A stretch of DNA of 64,000 nucleotides, taken from assembly GCF_004011805.1 (NCBI RefSeq), contig NZ_RCHJ01000025.1, positions 1 to 64,000 of the forward strand, given 5' to 3'. The translations under genes and the position numbers were made by a program. The stretch is from Piscinibacter defluvii. Lineage in GTDB: Bacteria > Pseudomonadota > Gammaproteobacteria > Burkholderiales > Burkholderiaceae_C. The notes beneath the pieces are model-generated. The model was given only the letters and a program-made list of their open reading frames with translations, did not search any database and was not told where the DNA came from. Below, piece after piece: positions 46,164-55,601 of the stretch (position 1 is its first letter; each line of letters opens with the position of its first letter).

Positions 46164-47720
46164 TCAATCCGATGGGGCGGAAGGCTTCTTCGGCGAACGA
46201 CTCGAAGGCAGTGCTCGATAGCTCCATCCGGGCAGTGCCGAACCAAGAGGGTGTCCTCCGGGCAACTCACCCGTCGCGCCGATTTCGACCACGCCGCCGG
46301 CCCGCTCCATGGCCTTCGAGACCCACGGGCTTTCGTCGCGCCGGCCATCGATCAGAACAAGCGGATGCTCCGGCAATTCGAGAGCGACGGCCGCCGCGAC
46401 GGCGGGAGGGCCGGACAGGATCCGGATGGGGCCGCCCAGCGTGCCGCGAATCGCCTCGAGTGCGCGCGCCACGGGCTTCGGGTCGAAGGTGCGCCAATGT
46501 GTGTCCCTCAGCGACCGCGGGCCGAGCGGCGAAGTGACGTAGCTGACCGTCAACAGCAATACGTTGACGACCACGAACCCCGCCAGCAGTCTCCGCAACG
46601 TCGCCCTTGCCCATGACAGGCCGCGCGCGAGTTCCATCAGGGCGGGAATCACGAAAAGAAGAAAGGGGGTGCCCCAGTGCAACTGCAGATCAGCGCCCGA
46701 CGTCAGTCCCAGCAGGGTCATGAAGCCCAGCGGAACGAACCCGAAGATCAGCAGCAGCGCCCTCGCACTGGGGAGCCGTTCGGCGCCAGCCGTGGGTTCA
46801 GGTTGGACTGCGGACCGCCCTCGCAGCGGCCAGGCGACCCACAGCAGGAGCAGCAGCGCCGGCAGAGCCCGGTTCAGCATCTGGTCGGCAAGCCAGTGAA
46901 CAGACTCTGCCGTTCTCGCCGGCAGGGGATGGCCGACGCCCAACGAGGTGCTCATCGCGTAGGAGACCGGTCCGAAATCGTGGGCGCGCAACCACTGAAC
47001 GTGCGGGCTGAAGATGACCAGGCCGATCAAGGTGGCCAGCAGCAGCCCGCGACGCTGCGCGCCATCCCCCCAGAAGCGTGAATGGACCGCGAACGCGATC
47101 ACGCAGACATAGGTGACGACGATCTGGTACTTGGCCAGCGCGCCGAGTCCCAGGCAGACCCCGAGCGCGATCCACCATCTGAGTCTTCCGCTTCGAAAGC
47201 ACTGCCAGGTCACCGCAGCGCTGCAGGCGTTCAGCAGCATCAGCACGATGTTGTGATTGAAATAGTTGAGTCGCCCGTTGTAGTAGGTGATGCAGGCTGC
47301 TGCCAGCAATGCGACCAGAGCATGGCGCTCGCCGCGCAAGCGGGCCACCAGCCGCCACATCAACAGCAAGGACGCGACGGTGGCCGACGCGCCCACGACG
47401 TACACGGTCCAGGCACTCCACCCGAAGGCCCGAACCGGAAGCCACAGCAGCCAGGTCGGAAGCGGAGGGTGCTTGTAGTAGCCCCACTCGAGCGATCGCA
47501 CCCAGGTGAGCTGCTCCAGGTCGTCGACCGGCGGCACGAGGCTCGTGGAATTCAGATGCAGGAGCCACACGAGAACAAAGAGTCCAACGCCGGCAGCCAT
47601 CGCCAGGTTGGGCACCGCCGCCACTCGGCTTGCGGTGCGAGTGTCGATCGTAGAAGTGCCAATAAGGGCATGGCTGACCGGCCATGTCTGGACTAAGTCA
47701 CCATCCGAACCGTTCTGCAT
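46164..47720 (-). CDS. ArnT/GT39-family membrane glycosyltransferase
   Basis: 518-residue protein with about 11 membrane segments. The N-terminal loop PVDDLEQLTWVRSLEWGYYK ends in HPPLPTW, the GT39/PMT_2 arrangement of an acidic pair followed by K-HPPL. Probably transfers a polyprenyl-phosphate-linked sugar onto lipid A, core or another envelope polymer. Separate promoter with its own box at 47786. ATG at 47720 chosen with GGAAG upstream; an upstream start at 47771 is less likely. Confidence 0.82.
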   Translation of the reverse strand: MQNGSDGDLVQTWPVSHALIGTSTIDTRTASRVAAVPNLAMAAGVGLFVLVWLLHLNSTSLVPPVDDLEQLTWVRSLEWGYYKHPPLPTWLLWLPVRAFGWSAWTVYVVGASATVASLLLMWRLVARLRGERHALVALLAAACITYYNGRLNYFNHNIVLMLLNACSAAVTWQCFRSGRLRWWIALGVCLGLGALAKYQIVVTYVCVIAFAVHSRFWGDGAQRRGLLLATLIGLVIFSPHVQWLRAHDFGPVSYAMSTSLGVGHPLPARTAESVHWLADQMLNRALPALLLLLWVAWPLRGRSAVQPEPTAGAERLPSARALLLIFGFVPLGFMTLLGLTSGADLQLHWGTPFLLFVIPALMELARGLSWARATLRRLLAGFVVVNVLLLTVSYVTSPLGPRSLRDTHWRTFDPKPVARALEAIRGTLGGPIRILSGPPAVAAAVALELPEHPLVLIDGRRDESPWVSKAMERAGGVVEIGATGELPGGHPLGSALPGWSYRALPSSRSPKKPSAPSD

Positions 47721-47785
47721 GTCGCTTTGCTTCCGGCAAGCCCGGCGGCACCATTGCCGCGGGTGCGGCACTCTCGGTGTCGGCG

Positions 47786-47802
47786 ACTTAAGCCGTGCTT
47801 AG
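47786..47802 (-). promoter_or_regulatory. PmrA/QseB-like box before GT39-type gene
   Basis: Minus-strand CTAAGC-ACGGC-TTAAGT, 65 bases before the start at 47720. Second half perfect, first half with two changes. Confidence 0.6.
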
Positions 47803-47836
47803 CCTGGCCCCCCGGGGGCTACGGGGAGCTCGGCCA

Positions 47837-47853
47837 GTAAGTCCCGTTTAAGT
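47837..47853 (+). promoter_or_regulatory. PmrA/QseB-like box before DUF1488-like gene
   Basis: GTAAGT-CCCGT-TTAAGT, 57 bases before the ATG at 47911. It faces away from the box at 47786 in the same divergent promoter region. Confidence 0.65.
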
Positions 47854-47910
47854 CGCGCCTGGCGACCATCCTTCTCGATGAGAGGCCGAAGGATCGGCCA
47901 AGGAAGTGGT

Positions 47911-48210
47911 ATGGAACGCTACGAGCCGTATTACGCACAAGACACCGACGGAGTGCATTTCCAGGTGAACGTCGATGGCGTCTTCGTGCAGGCATATGTC
48001 AGCCGAACGATCCTGCACATTGCATATGGATCGAGCGAGCCGAGGGCGCAGTGCCTTGCGACGTACCTGAAGCATCGTGAGGACGTTGACGCGGCAGTGC
48101 GGCGACGCGTTCATGCTTTCGGACCGGAGACCGTGCTTGTGCGACAGCACGAGATCGGGGCCGCTGCGGACAAGTGCCCAGAGGCGCAGCAAGTTGCGGC
48201 CCGCGATTGA
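47911..48210 (+). CDS. Small cytoplasmic protein, DUF1488-like
   Basis: 99 residues without signal peptide. FQVNVDGVFVQAYVSRTILHI followed by helical RAQCLATYLKHREDVDAAVR is similar to the DUF1488 pattern. Function unknown. AAGGA precedes the ATG. A bidirectional hairpin follows. Its TTAAGT box suggests induction together with the glycosyltransferases. Confidence 0.7.
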   Translation: MERYEPYYAQDTDGVHFQVNVDGVFVQAYVSRTILHIAYGSSEPRAQCLATYLKHREDVDAAVRRRVHAFGPETVLVRQHEIGAAADKCPEAQQVAARD

Positions 48211-48232
48211 TCCCGACAGCTCGGGCCAATAT

Positions 48233-48258
48233 GAGCCCGCACTCGAGAGCGCGGGCTC
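48233..48258. terminator. Bidirectional hairpin between convergent genes
   Basis: Stem GAGCCCGC (48233-48240) / GCGGGCTC (48251-48258) with a 10-base loop, between the DUF1488-like gene and the YkvA gene that end toward each other. Confidence 0.6.
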
Positions 48259-48259
48259 G

Positions 48260-48658
48260 TCAGTGGGCCAGCGCGCCCGACATCCAGATCGTCAGCGCGA
48301 TACCGGCCACCAGCCAGATGACGATGATCGTCGCGGCACCTGCCAGGCTGCGGGGCTTGGAACCGTGCTCGGCCAGCCACTGCTCGGACTTCAAGCGCGA
48401 TGCGGTCAGCACCTCCTGAGGCAACAGGCGCACCGCGAGCCAAATCAGACCCGGCAGCAAGATGACGTCGTCGACATATCCAAGCACAGGGATGAAGTCG
48501 GGGATGAGGTCGATCGGACTCAGGGCGTAGGCCACGACGAACGCGCCCAGTGCCTTCGCGTACCACGGCGTCGCGGGATGCGAGCGCGCGAACCAGAGGG
48601 TCAAGGCGTCGCGCTTGATCCGCCGTGCCCAGGCGCTTGTTGCCTCGCCAAGTTTCAT
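48260..48658 (-). CDS. YkvA-family (DUF1232) membrane protein
   Basis: 132 residues. The DUF1232 signature is present: AFVVAYALSPIDLIPDFIPV then GYVDDVILLPGLI, with a C-terminal membrane segment (TIIVIWLVAGIALTIWM). Function unknown. The ATG is one base from the stop of the Omp85-like gene, so the two are co-transcribed under the box at 50345. Confidence 0.85.
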   Translation of the reverse strand: MKLGEATSAWARRIKRDALTLWFARSHPATPWYAKALGAFVVAYALSPIDLIPDFIPVLGYVDDVILLPGLIWLAVRLLPQEVLTASRLKSEQWLAEHGSKPRSLAGAATIIVIWLVAGIALTIWMSGALAH

Positions 48659-48659
48659 G

Positions 48660-50321
48660 TCAAAAGCTGGCCTTCGTCTTGACGAGGAACTGCACCTTCT
48701 TGATGTCGGGCGTGGCGTTGAGCGGGAACGCCACATCCACGTGGAGCACATTGCTGAACGCTGCGCGAACGCTCACGATGCGAAGCCCGGCGCCCACGTT
48801 GCTCAGCCAGCCGGGGTTGACGGTGTTGGTCGCGTTTCCGCCCCAGGCCCGACCGACGTCGAAGAAGGCCGCACCGCCGACGCGAAAGAGACGCCAGACA
48901 TACGCATCCGTGAAGAAGCGCTCCTCGACCGTGAAGAGCGCGCGCCGCTGGCCGTTCTGATATCGAAGTGGATAGCCCCGCAGTCCGTTGTCCCCGCCCA
49001 GCAGCAAGGTCTCCGCAGGGTTCGGCTTCGTCAACGTGTCCGCTGAGGCCGACGCGTAGAACAGCCACCGGCGGCCTTGAGGAATGTAGTACTGGGACTG
49101 GACGCCCAGGCGCTGGCGCTTCGCCTGTCCGTCCGAGTATTGTCCCGTGATGGAGGCGGAGGCAGTCAGAACGTGCTCGGGCGCGGGCTCGAATCCCCGA
49201 CTGATCGACGCAATGTAGAGAAGAGTGTCGCGGGTTGATCCCCAGTCCTTGCCTGCCCAGCCCAGTTGCACGGAGGCTGCGAGCCCGAGCGCAAAGAACT
49301 CTGGGCGCGCCATGAGATTGCGGTTCTGCAACTTCTCGAACCGGTCTTCGATCAACTCGTAACGCACGAACGGGCCCACCAGTCTTTCGTCAGGCGGCAG
49401 TGCAGTCGGCGGCACGCGTCCCGGTTCAAGGCTGTATCGATCGTCGATCAGGCTCGTCCCGACCGAATAGCGCTGAACCCAGCCATCGACCCGCCCGGTC
49501 GACCAGCCGGCAAACGCCTCGGCCTGGCGTTGGCGATGGCGAAATTCGCTGGCGACGTTGCCAGCGTCGTAGATGGGGTCGATGCGATCATCCCGCGATG
49601 CAGTGATGCCCGCCGCCCAGTTGCTGTCCAGGGCGTAGAACGGACGCACCAGCGAGACGGCATCGCGCCGCCCGTCGCTGTTGCGCGAGGTGCTGAGATC
49701 CAGCGAGGTCCACGTCCCGAGGATTCGGTCGGCAGAGAACTGGAAGGTGTTGCTCGAGCGATCGACCGTGTTCGAGCGGCCGTAGCTGAGCGACGTTCCG
49801 GTTCCAAGGAGGTTGTATTCCTTGAGCTTGATGCCGCTGCTGTTCGCCCCGCCGGAACGCCCGGCGCTGAAGCCGGGATCCAGCGACCACGTGTCCCGCG
49901 TGCGGACCTCGAGATCAACCACGCCGTCGTGCCAGGCCAGGGGGCGTATCTGGACGTCGTAGAGATAGCGATTGCGCCGCAGCAACCGTTCAGTCTCGTC
50001 GATGCGGGCGACCGACAAGGTTTCGCCAGACTTGAACACGAGAGCATGTTCGATGACCGCGGGTCGCGTCCTGATGTGCAGCGCGTTGGCCCACCGGAAA
50101 AGGAGTTTGTCTTCCTTGGGATCGGCGAGATCAAAGATGTCGTCCGTGACCACACGGATCTGGCCGATACGAGCTCCGGCCGCCTCCAGTTCTGCCAACT
50201 TGGGCAGGGCCTGCTCAGTCGACTCCGCCCAGGCGGCGCCAGGCAAGAGCAGCACTGTGGCGAGCAGGCGCGCTGCGTTCCCGACAGGACTGCGCCAGCT
50301 CGAAACCCGATCACATCGCAT
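48660..50321 (-). CDS. Omp85-superfamily outer-membrane protein
   Basis: 553 residues: signal peptide ending GAAWAE, about one POTRA-like domain (residues 95-140, TLSVARIDETERLLRRNRYL), then a beta-barrel with the conserved GGDNGLRGYPLRYQNG and a C-terminal phenylalanine. Too short for BamA or TamA; closer to small patatin-less Omp85 proteins. ATG at 50321 is 23 bases downstream of a perfect TTAAGT box. Possibly inserts or remodels outer-membrane components when lipid A is modified. Confidence 0.8.
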   Translation of the reverse strand: MRCDRVSSWRSPVGNAARLLATVLLLPGAAWAESTEQALPKLAELEAAGARIGQIRVVTDDIFDLADPKEDKLLFRWANALHIRTRPAVIEHALVFKSGETLSVARIDETERLLRRNRYLYDVQIRPLAWHDGVVDLEVRTRDTWSLDPGFSAGRSGGANSSGIKLKEYNLLGTGTSLSYGRSNTVDRSSNTFQFSADRILGTWTSLDLSTSRNSDGRRDAVSLVRPFYALDSNWAAGITASRDDRIDPIYDAGNVASEFRHRQRQAEAFAGWSTGRVDGWVQRYSVGTSLIDDRYSLEPGRVPPTALPPDERLVGPFVRYELIEDRFEKLQNRNLMARPEFFALGLAASVQLGWAGKDWGSTRDTLLYIASISRGFEPAPEHVLTASASITGQYSDGQAKRQRLGVQSQYYIPQGRRWLFYASASADTLTKPNPAETLLLGGDNGLRGYPLRYQNGQRRALFTVEERFFTDAYVWRLFRVGGAAFFDVGRAWGGNATNTVNPGWLSNVGAGLRIVSVRAAFSNVLHVDVAFPLNATPDIKKVQFLVKTKASF

Positions 50322-50344
50322 GCGGCCAAGTCTCCGCAGCACCG

Positions 50345-50361
50345 ACTTAATCGAGACTTAA
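50345..50361 (-). promoter_or_regulatory. PmrA/QseB-like box before Omp85-like gene
   Basis: Minus-strand TTAAGT-CTCGA-TTAAGT, perfect, only 23 bases from the assigned start, so the transcript leader would be short. Confidence 0.7.
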
Positions 50362-50436
50362 GGCGGATGCGACCGGCAGGCCTCAACAGGCGCGCCGAAG
50401 CCGGCAAGTGATGGGGCAGCGACTCAGTTGCCGCCG

Positions 50437-50453
50437 CTAAGTGCCCTCTAAGT
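50437..50453 (+). promoter_or_regulatory. PmrA/QseB-like box before PepSY gene
   Basis: CTAAGT-GCCCT-CTAAGT, 70 bases before the ATG at 50524. GATAGT further downstream could be the -10. Confidence 0.65.
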
Positions 50454-50523
50454 GTGGGCCTCGATAGTTGATCCCGTCGACAGGCAATTCCGCCTCGACA
50501 GACTGGTAGCAAGGAACATCATC

Positions 50524-50871
50524 ATGAACCGAAAGATTGCCATCCCCGCGCTGATCATGGCTGCGGGCATTGCCACGGCTGGAGGCCTGGCGTACGCGAA
50601 GTCCGGCGGCGGCGAGAACGATGCCGTCACCGACCTGGCCAAGGTGAAGATCACCTTGACGCAGGCCATCGGGGCGGCCGAGGCCCAGTTGGGCGGCAAG
50701 GCCACCAAGGCGGAGCTCGAAGGCGAGCGCGGCGCGGTTGTGTATCAGGTCGAGGTGGTGAGCGCCGACAACAAGGTCTTCGACGTCAAGGTCGACGCTG
50801 CCGATGGCAAGGTGCTGTCGAGCAAGCAGGACCAGGCGGATCGCGGCGAACACGAAGACAAGGACGAGTGA
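50524..50871 (+). CDS. Secreted PepSY-domain protein
   Basis: 115 residues: signal peptide ending GGLAYAKS, then a PepSY domain (ITLTQAIGAAEAQLGGKATK ... YQVEVVSADNKVFDVKVDA DGKVL) and an acidic tail. PepSY proteins bind or inhibit periplasmic partners and often accompany PmrAB/QseBC-type systems. It has its own box and terminator, so it is a single-gene unit. Confidence 0.85.
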   Translation: MNRKIAIPALIMAAGIATAGGLAYAKSGGGENDAVTDLAKVKITLTQAIGAAEAQLGGKATKAELEGERGAVVYQVEVVSADNKVFDVKVDAADGKVLSSKQDQADRGEHEDKDE

Positions 50872-50906
50872 CGATCCTGCGGCGCTGCGCTGCGGATCCA
50901 TCTTCT

Positions 50907-50925
50907 CGGGCGGCTCGGCCGCCCG
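50907..50925 (+). terminator. Intrinsic terminator of the PepSY gene
   Basis: Stem CGGGCGGC / GCCGCCCG with a TCG loop, followed by TTCCATTTCC, 36 bases after the stop. Confidence 0.65.
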
Positions 50926-51159
50926 TTCCATTTCCGTCATGCGCTCGCTGCGATCACCGTCGGCGATCAGTGTCACCATGACGCAGGTGGGCGAGGACCC
51001 AGGCTTCGCGGAAGAAGTGGACCGGCTGGGCATGGATCACAGGCGGGGGCCATGTTGCCAACGTCAATGCGGTCGTACATCCCGGTTGCCGGTAAGCGCA
51101 GAGCCAGCTGCGCGTGGTCCATCCGAAGGATCCCCAACCCTTCGTTGTCTTAGGTGTCT

Positions 51160-52353
51160 TTACACCAGTTCGGGTCTGCGTGCCCGATGCCGCGCGCTCA
51201 TCAGCGCGATCAGTGCGATCAGCGCCCATGCAGCCCCCGCCGCAAACGCGGCCGAACTGCCGTGTCGTGCCCACAGCCATCCGGTCAACGCCCCACCTGC
51301 CAGTTGAGACATGCCGGTGACGAAGTGGAAGACGCCGAACGCGGTCGCGCGAAAGTCCGCCGGGGCGAGGTCGGCCACCCAGGCCGACAGGCCTCCCTGA
51401 GAGAGGCCCATGTGCAGTCCCCAGAGTGCGACACCGATCCACAGGCCCGCACCGTCCCCGAGCCAGGCCAGCGCCGCCTCGGCAGCGACCAGCGCCACGA
51501 GCGACGCGATGAGCAAGGCTTGTCTGCCGATGCGTGAAGCCCAGACGCCGGCAGGGTAGGACGACAGCGAATAGGTCGCGCTCATCACGATCATCACGAG
51601 CGGAATCCACATCAGGCCCAGGTGCACTTCCTGGGCTCGCAGGACCAGGAAGGCCTCGGACAGCCGGGCCAGCGAGAACAGGGAAGTCACCAGCATCAGG
51701 AGCCAGAACGCCGGCGGAAGCGCCGCAAGGAAGCGAAGACGTGGAACTGCGCCGGTACCGTTCGCGCTGTGCCGATCCGGCTCGTCGATGCCCACCGCGA
51801 GCAGCAGCACGGCCAGCACCGCGGGAATCACGGCGATCCACAGCACTGCCCGCATATTGTCGGCCCAAAGCCAAAGGAACAACATCGCCAACAACGGACC
51901 GGCGAAGGCGCCCACGGTGTCGAGCGACTGACGCAGCCCGAACGCCGCATCACGCAACGCTGGCGGTGTGACGTCTGCAACGATCGCATCGCGCGGGGCG
52001 CCTCGGATGCCTTTGCCCACACGGTCGACAAAGCGCGCTGCGACAACGCCGAAGGCCGTGTCGGCCAACGGGAACACGGGCTTGGTGATCGCCGCCAGCC
52101 CGTACCCCAACAAGGCAAGCGACTTGCGCCGCTGAAACCGATCGGAGATCACGCCCGACACCACCTTCAGCATCGACGCCGTGGCCTCGGCAATGCCTTC
52201 GATGATGCCCACCGCAAGCACCGATAGGCCGAGCACGGTGGTGAGGTACACGGGCAGAATGGCGTGGACGAGTTCCGAAGACATGTCCATGAACAGGCTG
52301 ACCCCGCCCAGCACCCAGACGGCGCGTGGGATGCGCTCGCGTACTGGACTCAT
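51160..52353 (-). CDS. Major facilitator superfamily transporter
   Basis: 397 residues with 12 predicted membrane segments. The conserved intracellular loop D-R-V-G-K-G-I-R-G-A-P-R-D-A (FVDRVGKGIRGAPRDAIVAD) matches a group of MFS proteins related to YfcJ/quinolone-type exporters. Substrate unknown. The ATG overlaps the DedA stop (ATGA). Likely the last gene of the operon starting with the hybrid kinase at 55458. Confidence 0.85.
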   Translation of the reverse strand: MSPVRERIPRAVWVLGGVSLFMDMSSELVHAILPVYLTTVLGLSVLAVGIIEGIAEATASMLKVVSGVISDRFQRRKSLALLGYGLAAITKPVFPLADTAFGVVAARFVDRVGKGIRGAPRDAIVADVTPPALRDAAFGLRQSLDTVGAFAGPLLAMLFLWLWADNMRAVLWIAVIPAVLAVLLLAVGIDEPDRHSANGTGAVPRLRFLAALPPAFWLLMLVTSLFSLARLSEAFLVLRAQEVHLGLMWIPLVMIVMSATYSLSSYPAGVWASRIGRQALLIASLVALVAAEAALAWLGDGAGLWIGVALWGLHMGLSQGGLSAWVADLAPADFRATAFGVFHFVTGMSQLAGGALTGWLWARHGSSAAFAAGAAWALIALIALMSARHRARRPELV

Positions 52354-52916
52354 GGCCGCGATGCGCGTCCGCTGCAGGTGCGCCGCACGGCGAACCACAC
52401 GGCGCCGAGGACAATGATCAGTGCGGCGGCCTGAGGTTCATGGCGACTTGCTTCCTCCACGATCGCGGCGACGGACCGGCCGAAGAGATGGCCCAAGGAT
52501 GCAAAGGTGACCGCCCAGGCCGTGGCGCCGAGCGCATTGAAGAGGGCGAACTCTCGCCATGACACGCCTGCCATCCCGAGCGCCAGCGGCCCCGCGGTGC
52601 GCAGGCCATACAGGAAGCGCACACCGAAGATCAACCAACGCCGATGGCGTTGCAGCATCGGCATCACACGCTCGACCCCGGGCCGCAGGCGAGGAATTCG
52701 CGACAGCAGCCAGTTGCCGCGCCATCGGCCGAGCACGAAGTAGGACTGGTCCCATACGAAGTTGATCGATGCCGCGACGAGCGTGACTGCCCACCATGGG
52801 GCATATCCCTGGTGCGCCGCATAGCCTGCCAGCACAACCGTTGTCTCGCCCTCGAGCAGGCTGCCGGCCACGATGGCCAGGTAGACGTGGTCCTGCACAA
52901 GCGAAGCAATGTCCAT
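52350..52916 (-). CDS. DedA-family membrane protein
   Basis: 188 residues with a VTT/SNARE-associated domain: EGETTVVLAGYAAHQGY, FVWDQSYFVLGRWRG and RFLYGLRTAGPLALGMAG. DedA proteins support lipid carrier recycling and membrane potential, and some are needed for polymyxin resistance, which fits the neighbourhood. Coupled to the MFS gene and 34 bases behind the hybrid kinase gene. Confidence 0.88.
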   Translation of the reverse strand: MDIASLVQDHVYLAIVAGSLLEGETTVVLAGYAAHQGYAPWWAVTLVAASINFVWDQSYFVLGRWRGNWLLSRIPRLRPGVERVMPMLQRHRRWLIFGVRFLYGLRTAGPLALGMAGVSWREFALFNALGATAWAVTFASLGHLFGRSVAAIVEEASRHEPQAAALIIVLGAVWFAVRRTCSGRASRP

Positions 52917-52950
52917 GGATCGAAGTGTCCGCGAGACAGGCCTCGACCCG

Positions 52951-55458
52951 TCACCGTGCCGCTGCCTCGTCGAGGAGGCGCAGCAGTTTCGGTATGTCGA
53001 CCGGCTTCGTCAGGTACGCTTCGAATCCCAGTCGCAAGGCAGCATCGATCTGGGCTGGCAGCGCGTCGGCGGACAGCGCCACGAACCGGATGCCCTTGGT
53101 GCGCGGGTCGGCGAGCAGCACGCTGACCAGTTCGAGCCCCGTCGAGTCGCCCAAATGCATGTCGACGAGCATGAGATCCGGCGGGTTCGATCGCGCCGAC
53201 GCGAGCGCCTGCGCCCCCGACGTGGCGATTCGCAGTTCGAACGCCGGGCGTGCATGCAACGCGCCGCGGACGACCTCGACATTGACCTCGTTGTCTTCCG
53301 CATACAGAACGCGCAAGGGCGCCAGCGAGGCCGGCAGCGTCGCCTGGCCTTCGTTGTCCTTGTCGATGGCCGGCGTCCTGGCGGCCTCGAGCGTCAGGAT
53401 GGCTGTGGTCCCCTGGCCGCTGCGGCTGGTCAGATGGAGATCACCGCCCATCAACTGGGCCAGATGGCGAGCCAGAACGAGACCGATGCCGGTGCCTTCG
53501 ACGCCAGAGCGCTCGGCACCCAGTCGATTGAACGGCTCGAACAAGTGCACCTGTTGAGCGTCGGTCATGCCCATGCCGTTGTCGATGACGCGAACCTCCC
53601 AATGCGTCGCCAGCCGATCCCACTCGACCTTGGCTGTTCCGCCCGGGCGGTTGTACTTCACCGCGTTTGACAGCAGATTCAGCAGAACCTGGCGCAGGCG
53701 TACACGGTCGGCTCGAACGAGCGCCTGGGTGCCATCCGTAGCATGTCGGGGCGACAGCTGAAGTTCAACGCCCTTGGCGTCCGACTGCGCACGCAGCATG
53801 GTGCAGCACTCGCCAGCGACCTCCGCCAGGTCGACAACCTCCGGCGATACCGGCAACTGGCCAGCTTCGATGCGCGACAGGTCGAGCACGTCACCGATCA
53901 GCGCAAGCAGATGGGCCCCGGCCTGTTCGATCCGCTGGACGCGTTGAGCAGCTTCCGCTGGCAGAGGATTGCGCTCGTCCATTCGCAGCAACTGGGCAAA
54001 GCCCATCACGGCATTCAACGGGGTCCGAACCTCGTGGCTCATGCGGGACAGAAAGTGCGTCTTAGCCGCATTGGCCCTGAGCGCCACGTCGGCTGCCCTG
54101 ATCGCAGCCTCGGCCTGCATGCGGGCACTGATGTCCTTGGCCACTGCGATCAGGTAGTCCGGTCGGTTGGCCGCGTCGCGCGCCAGCGCGACCGCCTGGA
54201 GCACCCAGATGGCGGTGCCGTCGCCTCTCAGCATCCGCTTCTCGACCGAGTAGCGAGGCACCTCGCCGCGCAGCAGGCGCTGTAGGCTCGCCGCTTCGAC
54301 CGCAACGTCTTCGGACCGGGTCGCCTTCGACCAGTGCATCCCGAGGAGGTGCTCGCGTGTGACGCCCAACATCTCAGCGAGCGCGCTGTTGACCTCCAGG
54401 AATCGACCATCCAGCGCCATGCGTGCCATGCCGACCGGCGCCAGTTCGAAGGTGTCGCGCATCTGCTGCGTGGTCCGGTCCCGCTCGGCCCGCGCCTGCA
54501 CGCGTTCGCCAATGTCGATGAAGGTGATGACGTGGCCGAGTGACTGATCCGCGTGCTCCAAGGCGTGGCAGCTCAGATCGACCAACAGTGGAGTGCCATC
54601 GACGCGGCGCATCGTAAGCTCGCGAGTCCCGAGGTTCTCTGCGGTGCGCAGCCATGTCTGCGCTTCGGGCGACGATCCGCCATCGACAAAGCTGCCCACG
54701 ATGCGGCCGACGAGCGCGGCTTGGCTGCGATGGCCCAGCATGCGAGCGGCCGATCGATTGGCGAAGGTGCATTGGCCGTCTTCATCGAAGCCGAGAACGC
54801 CTTCGGCCATGGCGTCCAGCAATCTGCGCGTCGCGCGGGCCTGGTCGTGCAGCTTCGTCTCTGCCGCCACGCGGGCCGACTCGTCCCGCACGAACGCGGC
54901 ATAGCAGCCCAGATCGGCCAGCCAAGCCGTGGTCAGCTGCACGGGCAGGCTGCTTCCGTCGCGGCGCGCCTGGACCATGAAGCTGCGGCTCACACCCGTC
55001 CGCCGAACGGCATCGAGATGTTCGTCGAGGCCGGCCACTGAGTCCGGGTGTGTCAGTTCGGACAGGCGGCGCCCGGACAACTGCTCCTGGGGGCGGTCGA
55101 GCATCGTGCGGTAGCCCTGGTTGCTGCGGACGATCCTGCCCTGCGGGTCTGCCACCACGAAGCCGTCGCTGGCGACATCCATGGCCCGTTCGGCCAGGTG
55201 CGCGCGACGTCGCCACCCGCGCAGGACAGGGACCAGCATGGTGGCGCAGATCGCGCTGAGCGCGGCATCGTCGACCAGGATTTCCGCCCAGACACCGAGG
55301 CGGTGTTGCCACCATCGCTCCGTGACGGACAGGACGAGCAGGTCTGCGGCGAAGACCACCAGGACGACGGCCAGGACCAGTCCTGCGAGCGACCAGGGCG
55401 CTTCGAGAAGCAGTCGGGCGACTCGCTGCCGCAGGGCATCGGAAAGTCGGGAGCGCAT
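52951..55458 (-). CDS. Hybrid sensor histidine kinase with PAS domains
   Basis: 835 residues: two N-terminal membrane segments (about 25-45 and 60-80), three PAS domains (about 90-205, 210-330, 335-460), HisKA with SHEVRTPLNAVMGFAQLL, HATPase with LSNAVKYN and GTGIGLVLA, and a C-terminal receiver (VLYAEDNEVNV, D in LMLVDMHLGD, YLTKPVD). No partner regulator lies directly beside it. Start taken as ATG at 55458 rather than TTG at 55503. Confidence 0.92.
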   Translation of the reverse strand: MRSRLSDALRQRVARLLLEAPWSLAGLVLAVVLVVFAADLLVLSVTERWWQHRLGVWAEILVDDAALSAICATMLVPVLRGWRRRAHLAERAMDVASDGFVVADPQGRIVRSNQGYRTMLDRPQEQLSGRRLSELTHPDSVAGLDEHLDAVRRTGVSRSFMVQARRDGSSLPVQLTTAWLADLGCYAAFVRDESARVAAETKLHDQARATRRLLDAMAEGVLGFDEDGQCTFANRSAARMLGHRSQAALVGRIVGSFVDGGSSPEAQTWLRTAENLGTRELTMRRVDGTPLLVDLSCHALEHADQSLGHVITFIDIGERVQARAERDRTTQQMRDTFELAPVGMARMALDGRFLEVNSALAEMLGVTREHLLGMHWSKATRSEDVAVEAASLQRLLRGEVPRYSVEKRMLRGDGTAIWVLQAVALARDAANRPDYLIAVAKDISARMQAEAAIRAADVALRANAAKTHFLSRMSHEVRTPLNAVMGFAQLLRMDERNPLPAEAAQRVQRIEQAGAHLLALIGDVLDLSRIEAGQLPVSPEVVDLAEVAGECCTMLRAQSDAKGVELQLSPRHATDGTQALVRADRVRLRQVLLNLLSNAVKYNRPGGTAKVEWDRLATHWEVRVIDNGMGMTDAQQVHLFEPFNRLGAERSGVEGTGIGLVLARHLAQLMGGDLHLTSRSGQGTTAILTLEAARTPAIDKDNEGQATLPASLAPLRVLYAEDNEVNVEVVRGALHARPAFELRIATSGAQALASARSNPPDLMLVDMHLGDSTGLELVSVLLADPRTKGIRFVALSADALPAQIDAALRLGFEAYLTKPVDIPKLLRLLDEAAAR

Positions 55459-55601
55459 GGCAGCGGGATGGATGGACGTTGGCAGCTCAAAGCATGTGCG
55501 CAAGGGCTACGCGCACGGCAGTGGCGACTGGCATGAAATGGCCGTGCCGATGGTCACTTTGCAGGGCCGAGCGTCACGACGTGGAATGCTCTGCGTGCGA
55601 G

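Noticed and set aside
51110-51135. TCTTAGGTGTCTTTA, resembling a loose TTAAG repeat
   Set aside because: Half-sites do not match well and it lies near the 3' end of a minus-strand gene, not before a start.
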